A stretch of DNA of 38,603 nucleotides, from positions 1-38,603 of the IMG/VR virus record IMGVR_UViG_3300042922_000116, one strand, 5' to 3'. This DNA is from a virus. How positions within the stretch are numbered: position 1 is the stretch's first letter; each line of letters opens with the position of its first letter. The translations under genes were made by a program, and so were the position numbers. Under the pieces are notes generated by a model that was given only the letters and a program-made list of their open reading frames with translations, was not told where the DNA came from and searched no databases. Below are positions 33,500-38,603 of this stretch, one piece after another.

Positions 33500-33676
33500 A
33501 TGCGTAAGAAACACAAAGGATGGCTGATAGTCTCCAAGATCGACAAGGTTACAGGAATGGAGTTCTTCTACTGTTACCTACCGGACGAACTGGAATACCC
33601 TGCGAATCTCAGGAGCTATGAATGGGAAGCTTGCAGTCTTCAGGAAGCCCTAGACTTTATCAATAGTTGCAGATAA
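33500..33676 (+). CDS. First early gene, 58-aa hypothetical protein
   Basis: AAGGAGG at 33485-33491 precedes the ATG; the gene starts about 45 bases after the switch promoter. The product (MRKKHKGWLIVSKIDKVTGMEFFYCYLPDELEYP ... WEACSLQEALDFINSC) is a compact alpha/beta-looking protein without a helix-turn-helix, so it is not an obvious Cro. Early position suggests host takeover or regulation. No family is recognised. Confidence 0.65.
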   Translation: MRKKHKGWLIVSKIDKVTGMEFFYCYLPDELEYPANLRSYEWEACSLQEALDFINSCR

Positions 33677-33688
33677 GGAGGCATTGAG

Positions 33689-34111
33689 ATGAAAAACATC
33701 GATGTAATTAACGCGATTGAACGGGTCATTGAGAAAAGGCAGCAGCGTGGTGCTACTGATGAAAGCATTGTGAAGTACCTGCTACATCTAAGGACCGTTT
33801 GGAAGAACAATTCAGCCATACTGCAGTTTATAGATGCAATCTTACCTATATTCAAAGAGGAGGCAATAACAATGGCAAAGTTCAACAAAATGCAATCTCA
33901 AGGTCTCGAACCGTGGAACGGTAAGCACATTAAGGATGTCCAGGGGCATATCGACATGGCTATTAGTAGCTGCGAGAAACACGGATTGGCCTATAGCTAC
34001 TGCCTGAGTGGTGACCTGATGGTAACTGTATGCCGAGGGGACGAGAATCAATATGAGGTCTATGTGAGTCGTATGGAATCCTCTGGAAAGCGGGAGGTCG
34101 TAAGCAAATGA
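33689..34111 (+). CDS. Early hypothetical protein, 140 aa, with strong internal start
   Basis: AAGGAGG at 33675-33681 serves ATG 33689. Residues 1-60 are helical (IERVIEKRQQRGATDESIVKYLLHLRTVW); residues 62-140 (MAKFNKMQSQGLEPWNGKHIKDVQGHIDMAISSCEKHG ...) look like a separate alpha/beta domain. GAGGAGG at 33857-33863 lies eight bases before an in-frame ATG at 33872, so a second 79-residue product may be made, or two former genes have fused. No family is recognised. Confidence 0.65.
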   Translation: MKNIDVINAIERVIEKRQQRGATDESIVKYLLHLRTVWKNNSAILQFIDAILPIFKEEAITMAKFNKMQSQGLEPWNGKHIKDVQGHIDMAISSCEKHGLAYSYCLSGDLMVTVCRGDENQYEVYVSRMESSGKREVVSK

Positions 34112-34449
34112 GACAAACACAAAAGGAACAACTCCAGAACGCCAAAAGAGCCTATATAATGGCCCTCAATGATCCCAAGGATGCCATGAGTACCCAAAGG
34201 TTCTCAGTGTACCTCGACAATGGAAATGGTCTGGACATCCTCTGGCCCTCTGACAGTCATGAAGGTAAGAAGTCTAAAGAACTCCTCGGACATCAAATAT
34301 ATACCACTAACCGAAAGTACCCTGCATATCATTGGGCACTCTCAGGATGCGGCTACAGTAAAACTAATGAAATCAAGAGAGAGCTACAGACAGTCAACAA
34401 GGCCCTGGAGGTCTTCACAATATCCGGTTGGATTCCTAGTAATGCTTAG
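34108..34449 (+). CDS. Early hypothetical protein, 113 aa
   Basis: The start overlaps the previous stop (ATGA). The product has a basic helical N-terminus and a central HWALSGCGYSKTNEIKRELQTVNKALEVFTISGWIPS. It is soluble with no signal peptide. No family is recognised; it belongs to the early operon under the switch promoter. Confidence 0.65.
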   Translation: MRQTQKEQLQNAKRAYIMALNDPKDAMSTQRFSVYLDNGNGLDILWPSDSHEGKKSKELLGHQIYTTNRKYPAYHWALSGCGYSKTNEIKRELQTVNKALEVFTISGWIPSNA

Positions 34450-34537
34450 TGTCTAGCAAGGGAGGTCCTGAGGGGAATCCTTCAGGGCTTCAATGGTGGA
34501 CATTAACAGTCTCACTAAATAAGAGGAGGTATTTAGT

Positions 34538-34728
34538 ATGAAAAAACAATGGCAAACCTTAACAGTCTATCGGGTAGCTGTGATTGAGCCCGCCGATTTG
34601 GCTCCAAAGTCAGCTTAGCACTATTTGAAAGTAGAGAACAAGCAAGAGAGTTTGGAGACCTCATGGAGTCTAAGGGTTACTCTGTAAGCGTTAACCAGTG
34701 GTCCTGGGAAGTCAAAGTCGAACTGTAA
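34538..34728 (+). pseudogene. Frameshifted small early gene
   Basis: GAGGAGG at 34523-34529 and ATG 34538 open a 26-residue frame (MKKQWQTLTVYRVAVIEP...) that stops at 34618. The minus-one frame carries a sensible continuation from about 34591 to a stop at 34728: RFGSKVSLALFESREQAREF then GDLMESKGYSVSVNQWSWEV. Joined, they make a normal 60-residue phage protein. The break is near GAGCCCGCCGATTTGG. Mutation, sequencing error and programmed shift are all possible; I see no classic slippery heptamer in frame. Confidence 0.6.
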
Positions 34729-34755
34729 GGTCTAAACGTAGAGGAGGTTTGCGAA

Positions 34756-34929
34756 ATGAACAAAGTTGTCTATCAGCCAGTGTACTTTAATCAGCAGGGA
34801 GAATTAGAGGCTGTGTCAGAGGTAGTGTTTCCGACTGCCAAATCTGCTGAAAAGTATGGGCGGTTTGTATGCGCTAAGGGACTGACAGTAAAAGTGCTTA
34901 CCGTAAGAGTACAGGAGGTAATCAAATGA
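34756..34929 (+). CDS. Small early hypothetical protein, 57 aa
   Basis: GAGGAGG at 34741-34747 precedes the ATG. The product (MNKVVYQPVYFNQQGELEAVSEVVFPTAKSAEKYGRF ... LTVKVLTVRVQEVIK) resembles the frameshifted upstream gene in layout: an N-terminal strand, a central helix after A-K-S-A-E, and a C-terminal V-x-V strand. The two may be distant paralogues. The stop overlaps the next ATG. Confidence 0.6.
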   Translation: MNKVVYQPVYFNQQGELEAVSEVVFPTAKSAEKYGRFVCAKGLTVKVLTVRVQEVIK

Positions 34930-35081
34930 AAGTTCTCCGTGAAAAGCAACTCTCACTCATGCAGTCAGATTTACAGGCAGCTATCAGATGTTTAGATAGC
35001 TCCAATGAAAATGAGAAGAAAGCAAGAGTGCATCTAATCGCCGCCCTTAGCTTTCTTACGAAGGAGGTCTCAGTAGAATGA
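34926..35081 (+). CDS. Small early helical protein, 51 aa
   Basis: The ATG overlaps the previous stop (ATGA), with CAGGAGG at 34912-34918. The product (KVLREKQLSLMQSDLQAAIRCLDSSNENEKKARVHLIAALSFLTKEV) is almost wholly helical, a likely two-helix hairpin. No family is recognised. Confidence 0.6.
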   Translation: MKVLREKQLSLMQSDLQAAIRCLDSSNENEKKARVHLIAALSFLTKEVSVE

Positions 35082-35149
35082 CCCTCAAGGAACGCCTTTG
35101 CATCCTTTTAGTACTCACAAGCAGAAGGAGACCCTCAAGCAACCACTAG
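35078..35149 (+). CDS. Possible 23-aa peptide ending the early operon
   Basis: AAGGAGG at 35061-35067 precedes ATG 35078, which overlaps the previous stop. The peptide (MTLKERLCILLVLTSRRRPSSNH) is short and hydrophobic-basic. Expression is possible from the ribosome binding site but it could be chance. Confidence 0.35.
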   Translation: MTLKERLCILLVLTSRRRPSSNH

Positions 35150-35168
35150 GCCCACCTCAGCAGTCCAG

Positions 35169-35220
35169 AAGGCTGACTCAGGCTAGGTCAACCAAAGGAG
35201 GCCACTAGGTCAGCCTTTGT
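35169..35220 (+). terminator. Terminator of the early operon
   Basis: AAGGCTGAC (35169-35177) pairs with GTCAGCCTT (35209-35217) and TTGT follows. Inside the loop GGCTAGGTCA and CTAGGTCAGCC allow other foldings. It separates the early genes from the RNA polymerase promoter. Confidence 0.55.
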
Positions 35221-35245
35221 GACAATCGAACGAATGTTCTATTCT
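35217..35245 (+). promoter_or_regulatory. RNA polymerase operon promoter with LexA box in the spacer
   Basis: TTGTGA (35217-35222), a 17-base spacer and TATTCT (35240-35245). The spacer contains CGAACGAATGTTCT (35227-35240), which fits the Bacillus-type SOS box CGAACRNRYGTTYC at 13 of 14 positions. LexA bound here would block the promoter, tying phage polymerase synthesis to DNA damage. The hexamers are only moderate matches. Confidence 0.65.
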
Positions 35246-35362
35246 ATTCATAAGGACCTAGAGGACCTAAGGTTTATCTTTATGTGACGATTGACGCAAT
35301 TCGGACAAGTGTCACAGGTTATCAGGCTATAGCCGAGAAGGTAGACAGAAGGAGGTGAACCC

Positions 35363-35458
35363 TTGCGAACCCTAAAGATCGTCCTAGAGTTACTTCTATT
35401 GATCCTAACGCCGCTCTTGCTATACCTATTCGACTTCTTAAATCATCTTCGCAAATAA
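35363..35458 (+). CDS. 31-aa membrane peptide in the RNA polymerase leader, TTG start
   Basis: AAGGAGGTGA at 35349-35358 is one of the best ribosome binding sites in the window and precedes TTG 35363. The peptide is a single hydrophobic helix (IVLELLLLILTPLLLYLFDFL) with basic ends. It lies between the SOS-type promoter and the polymerase gene, so it would be made on induction. A toxin, holin-like or leader function is possible; none is proven. Confidence 0.55.
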   Translation: MRTLKIVLELLLLILTPLLLYLFDFLNHLRK

Positions 35459-35477
35459 CCAAATGGAGGTTCTGAAA

Positions 35478-35510
35478 GTGCAACATACGCCAAAATTGAC
35501 AGTTACATAG
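35478..35510 (+). CDS. Possible 10-aa leader peptide
   Basis: GGAGG (35465-35469) precedes GTG 35478 encoding VQHTPKLTVT, ending shortly before the terminator-like hairpin at 35545. It may be a translated leader or chance. Confidence 0.25.
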   Translation: MQHTPKLTVT

Positions 35511-35544
35511 AACGGTATTCCTTGTTCCTAAATAACGCCTACAG

Positions 35545-35582
35545 GCCAGTCTGAAGGGTTATTCCTTAGGGCTGGCTTTCTT
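35545..35582 (+). terminator. Terminator-like hairpin in the RNA polymerase leader
   Basis: GCCAG (35545-35549) pairs with CTGGC (35572-35576), with AAGG/CCTT inside, followed by TTTCTT. It stands between the SOS-type promoter and the polymerase start, so it may attenuate transcription; a second hairpin (AGGTCC at 35612 with GGACCT at 35627) lies just before the polymerase ribosome binding site. Confidence 0.5.
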
Positions 35583-35656
35583 ATTGCCTAAAATCAGTCT
35601 AACAAATACAAAGGTCCACCCATGAAGGACCTAATTAAGAGGAGGAAATTTGCACT

Positions 35657-38266
35657 ATGACAACTCAAACGATCCTTAAGGAAACCTCATTCGATCCTAG
35701 CGTGGCCTATGGAGACCTTTACACTAAGCAGCTACGCATTGAGTCAACCTGGAAGCAGTTGGCAGAGGAGAAACTCACGGCCCACCTAACACTCCAAGCG
35801 CAGATAGGCAAGGCCGCGACCTTAAGTACAGGTAAGGGACTCATTGACTTTTCCTGGCCTACAGTCCTTGAGAACGTGAAGGCTTTCCTTGAGCATACCT
35901 TAGGACATAAAAGAGGAGTCCGTCCGGGATACTACTCGATCCTTCAGCAGGTGCAGGAGGTCTTTCCAGACGAGCAGAGGGCTGCGACATTGTTAGCCTT
36001 TAGTGCCTTCTCTACGCTCTTGAATAAAATGTTCATGCACGAATACCGTTTGACGAACCTTTCGGCTGCTGTAGGACACGCTATAGAGGCTGAGGTCCGT
36101 CTTGAGGCATACATTCAAGCTCACCCGGAACACGCAGGGATGACCATTCAGGGCATGGCCCAAAGGGTCCAGGAGTTCTATAAGGAGTACTATGCAGGTC
36201 GCAGAATGGCTCATGCGGGCTTCACATGGAACGGGTGGCAAACGGAGCAAAGGGTCCATTTAGGCGCAAAACTTATAGAGTTGGTCATGCAGGGAAGTGG
36301 TTATTTTGAGATTGTCAACGGCAAAGGACCCAAGGGAAACCATGTGACAGAAGTCCATCCTACCCAATGGCTCCTTGATACATGGCTGAAGAACGAAGAG
36401 AATATCATCTCCAAAGCATCCTCAAGCTGTCCTATGGTAATTCCTCCGGCTCCCTGGAAGGACTTTACTTCAGGGGGATACTATGGAGACCTTAAGGTCC
36501 ACTCTACGCTCCTCCGGGTAGTTACAAGGGACGGAGGGCAAGAAAATGGATTCGTTAGGAAATACATAGATCAACTCAGGCAGGTAGACCTCAGTAGAGT
36601 AGAGGCAGCAATAAACGCAATTCAAGAGACTCCTTGGGTTATCAATAAGGAAGTCCTAGCGGTAGCTCAGGCTATCATTAAGCGAGGCGGGGAACTTGCA
36701 GGACTCCCAAGGACTGAACCCTTACCGGAAGTCCATAGGTTAGTCGGGGACTTCACAGAGGAAGAACTGAAGGCCAATAAAGACAAGGCAGTCCAGCGTA
36801 TCAAGCTAGAGACTAAACGGAAGTCAAAGGCTCTCAGGACCTTAACAGTCCTAAGGACCGCAGAGGAATTCCAGAAGTACGAGCGGATCTACTTCCCGCA
36901 TAATATGGACTTTAGAGGCCGTGTTTACCCGATTCCCTCCTTTAGTCCTCAAGGGGATGACCTGAATAGGGCCTTGCTGCTTTTCGCCGATGCTCCTGAG
37001 TGTCAGACAACGGAAGACATAGGATGGCTAATGGTCCAAGGCGCGAACTGTGCAGGAGTTGATAAGGTCTCCTATGCGGACCGCAGGAAATGGGTCTTGG
37101 ACAATGAGCAACATATTCTAGCGAGCGCAGAGGACCCTTTAGGATACCTCTGGTGGTCTAAAGTAGCCGAAAAGGATTATCCCTTCCAGTTCCTAGCGTT
37201 CTGCTTCGAGTGGAAGCGATGGAAGGAATACGAGGCAACCTATGGGACTCCTAAAGGTTTCCAAACAGGCCTATATGTAGCCTTTGATGGGACCTGCAGT
37301 GGCCTTCAGCACTTCTCAGCGATCCTACGGGACCCTGTAGGAGGACAAGCGGTCAACCTGATTCCTGCTGAGAAGCCTCAGGACATTTACGGCATTGTTG
37401 CATCAAAAGTTAACGTAATATTACAAAAAGACGCAATAGAGGGAACATTAGATGAAGAAAAGGTCTCCCAAAAGACCGGGAAGCCTTACATCAAATATGG
37501 CACGAAGTCCTTAGCGCAACAGTGGTTATCCTATGGGGTAGACCGGAAGGTAACTAAGCGGTCCGTAATGACTCTAGCGTATGGCTCTAAAGAGTACGGG
37601 TTTCGTGAGCAGCTCCTTGAGGACATCATAGAGCCAGCCCTTGATGAAGGCCGAGGCAGCATGTTCATCGACAAAAATCAGTCTGCTGCATACCTAGCGA
37701 AATTAATCTGGCAGGTAGTTCAGAAGGTAGTCATCAAGGCTGTTGAAGGGATGAAGTGGCTCCAGCAGGTGGCCCGGATGGTCTGCAAGCAGGGCCGTGT
37801 AGTGGCCTGGACGACTCCTATGGGTCTCCCGGTGCAGCAGTCTTATATGGAATACAATGTAGAGGAGTTTCGACTTCGATTCCTTGGGAGCAAACGCTAT
37901 ATACACATAGGAAAACCTACAGGAAACATTAACAAACTCCATCAGGCCTCAGGGATCGCTCCTAACTTCATTCATTCGATGGATGCCGCTCACCTTCAGA
38001 AAACCGTAGTAATGGCGAAGGAGGCTGGGATAAATCACTTCACGATGATTCATGACAGTTACGGGTCTCCTGTGGCTCAAGCAGGACGCATGTACAAGAC
38101 TGTAAGACAAGCCTTCATTAATATGTATACGGAAACGGATGTCCTTCAGGACTTCCAAACAGAAATGTCGGTTTACCTTGATGATCCTAAAGAGATTCCT
38201 GAGGTTCCTTATAAAGGAAAACTAGACCTAAATCTGATTGAAAACTCGGAATATATCTTCTCGTAA
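35657..38266 (+). CDS. Single-subunit DNA-directed RNA polymerase, T7 gp1-like
   Basis: 869 residues (T7 is 883). The palm motif A is FDGTCSGLQHFSA with Asp544, motif B is RKVTKRSVMTLAYGSKEYGF (O-helix Lys and the Tyr639 equivalent), and motif C is MIHDSYG with Asp800. The C-terminus ENSEYIFS parallels the FAFA foot of T7. The specificity loop reads SYMEYNVEEFRLRFLGSKRYIHI; where T7 has Asn748 this has Arg, so promoter recognition should differ from T7. It transcribes middle and late phage genes. GAGGAGG at 35639-35645 precedes the ATG. The leader holds a LexA-box promoter and hairpins, which suggests tight control in lysogens. Confidence 0.98.
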   Translation: MTTQTILKETSFDPSVAYGDLYTKQLRIESTWKQLAEEKLTAHLTLQAQIGKAATLSTGKGLIDFSWPTVLENVKAFLEHTLGHKRGVRPGYYSILQQVQEVFPDEQRAATLLAFSAFSTLLNKMFMHEYRLTNLSAAVGHAIEAEVRLEAYIQAHPEHAGMTIQGMAQRVQEFYKEYYAGRRMAHAGFTWNGWQTEQRVHLGAKLIELVMQGSGYFEIVNGKGPKGNHVTEVHPTQWLLDTWLKNEENIISKASSSCPMVIPPAPWKDFTSGGYYGDLKVHSTLLRVVTRDGGQENGFVRKYIDQLRQVDLSRVEAAINAIQETPWVINKEVLAVAQAIIKRGGELAGLPRTEPLPEVHRLVGDFTEEELKANKDKAVQRIKLETKRKSKALRTLTVLRTAEEFQKYERIYFPHNMDFRGRVYPIPSFSPQGDDLNRALLLFADAPECQTTEDIGWLMVQGANCAGVDKVSYADRRKWVLDNEQHILASAEDPLGYLWWSKVAEKDYPFQFLAFCFEWKRWKEYEATYGTPKGFQTGLYVAFDGTCSGLQHFSAILRDPVGGQAVNLIPAEKPQDIYGIVASKVNVILQKDAIEGTLDEEKVSQKTGKPYIKYGTKSLAQQWLSYGVDRKVTKRSVMTLAYGSKEYGFREQLLEDIIEPALDEGRGSMFIDKNQSAAYLAKLIWQVVQKVVIKAVEGMKWLQQVARMVCKQGRVVAWTTPMGLPVQQSYMEYNVEEFRLRFLGSKRYIHIGKPTGNINKLHQASGIAPNFIHSMDAAHLQKTVVMAKEAGINHFTMIHDSYGSPVAQAGRMYKTVRQAFINMYTETDVLQDFQTEMSVYLDDPKEIPEVPYKGKLDLNLIENSEYIFS

Positions 38267-38269
38267 ATT

Positions 38270-38293
38270 TAATTGTCCCCCATAATAGAAAGA
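38270..38293 (+). promoter_or_regulatory. Candidate phage RNA polymerase promoter, copy 3
   Basis: TAATTGTCCCCCATA recurs three bases after the polymerase stop codon and is followed by ATAGAAAG, placing a G 18 bases after the first T. T7 has its first middle promoters (phi 1.1A/B) after genes 1-1.1 in the same way. Confidence 0.6.
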
Positions 38294-38319
38294 AGACGCT
38301 CTTAAGTCCTCCTTAGGGT

Positions 38320-38374
38320 AGACCTAAAGGAACTCCTTTATTGGAACCTTTAGGTCTCCTTATTTTTTTTTCTT
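38320..38374 (+). terminator. Strong terminator after RNA polymerase gene (TE-like)
   Basis: AGACCTAAAGG (38320-38330) pairs perfectly with CCTTTAGGTCT (38347-38357), followed by CCTTATTTTTTTTTC. It would stop host polymerase after the early region, as TE does in T7, leaving downstream genes to the phage polymerase starting at 38270. Confidence 0.8.
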
Positions 38375-38428
38375 CTATTAATAACAGCTTTAGATAATTC
38401 CTTAAGGAAAGGAGGTGACACAAAGAAG

Positions 38429-38603
38429 ATGGTAACAAAGAAAACCAAAGCGACTCCTGAGGTAGTTCCAGAGGTAACTCCTGAGGTAGTTCCAGAGGTA
38501 ACTCCTGAGGTAGTTCCAGAGGTAACTCCTGAGGTAGTTCCAGAGGTAACTCCTGAGGTAGTTCCAGAGGTAACTCCTGAGGTAGTTCCAGAGGTAACTC
38601 CTG
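38429..38603 (+). CDS. Tandem-repeat protein (TPEVVPEV)n, 3' end missing
   Basis: AAAGGAGG at 38408-38415 precedes ATG 38429. After MVTKKTKA the frame runs through exact copies of the octapeptide TPEVVPEV to the window end, with no stop. Such Pro-Glu-Val repeats form an extended, acidic, rod-like or disordered chain. The position after the early terminator is that of T7 class II genes between polymerase and primase. The total length and the domain that follows are unknown. Confidence 0.6.
   Translation, partial: MVTKKTKATPEVVPEVTPEVVPEVTPEVVPEVTPEVVPEVTPEVVPEVTPEVVPEVTP
38453..38603 (+). repeat. 24-bp perfect tandem repeat, at least 6.3 copies
   Basis: Six identical 24-base units plus seven bases run to the end of the window, each encoding TPEVVPEV. 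Each unit is two related 12-mers (ACTCCTGAGGTA and GTTCCAGAGGTA). Exact identity indicates recent expansion or ongoing slippage, and such a repeat would also break a short-read assembly here. Confidence 0.95.

Noticed and set aside
38453-38603. Tandem repeat considered as a CRISPR array
   Set aside because: Units are contiguous, without spacers, and in frame with a coding sequence.

Overview
This window is a nearly complete T7-like (Autographiviridae-type) podovirus genome that carries a lysogeny module. The order of hallmark genes is that of coliphage T7, but circularly permuted. The window opens inside a primase-helicase (gp4-like) and runs through replication genes, connector, scaffold, capsid, tail tubes, internal virion proteins, tail fibre, lysis genes and both terminase subunits. 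It then passes through a large serine recombinase, a secreted protein and a divergent repressor switch to a single-subunit RNA polymerase (gp1-like), and stops inside a tandem-repeat gene. The two ends would join in T7 order (RNA polymerase, class II genes, primase-helicase), so the source molecule was probably circular, concatemeric or an arbitrarily opened assembly rather than an integrated prophage. No host gene is visible.

Host: strong AGGAGG ribosome binding sites, frequent GTG/TTG starts and two perfect Firmicutes-type LexA boxes (GAAC-N4-GTTC) point to a Firmicute. The T7-style ejection proteins (transglycosylase gp16, gp14, gp15) and membrane-anchored or exported accessory proteins would fit a didermic Firmicute such as a Negativicute. 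That is inference, not proof.

Layout: 1-8.8 kb holds DNA metabolism (primase-helicase, MazG-like diphosphohydrolase, Pol A-type polymerase, P-loop kinase, HAD phosphatase, ATP-dependent ligase, flap exonuclease, GNAT). 8.9-25.7 kb holds virion genes with terminators before capsid, after capsid and before the tail fibre. 25.7-26.6 kb holds lysis genes. 26.66 kb holds a 52-residue protein resembling the Acb2/Tad1 nucleotide-sponge hairpin. 26.8-28.8 kb holds terminase. 28.8-29.1 kb has two phage-type promoters and large hairpins, the likely packaging/end region. 29.1-35.2 kb is the lysogeny/early region. 35.2-38.3 kb is the RNA polymerase unit.

How it may work: a C-terminal helix-turn-helix repressor with no visible self-cleavage domain is transcribed leftward and diverges from an early operon across an operator cluster. 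Separately, the promoter upstream of the phage RNA polymerase has a LexA box in its spacer, as if the host SOS response directly releases the polymerase. Three near-identical 15-base sites with T7-promoter-like architecture (two after terminase, one after the polymerase gene) are the best candidates for phage polymerase promoters. A strong terminator just after the third resembles the T7 early terminator. The secreted lysogeny-region protein ends in a 17-residue segment that copies, 16/17, a segment of the phage's own ejection transglycosylase. This is a candidate superinfection-exclusion decoy and the most original observation here.
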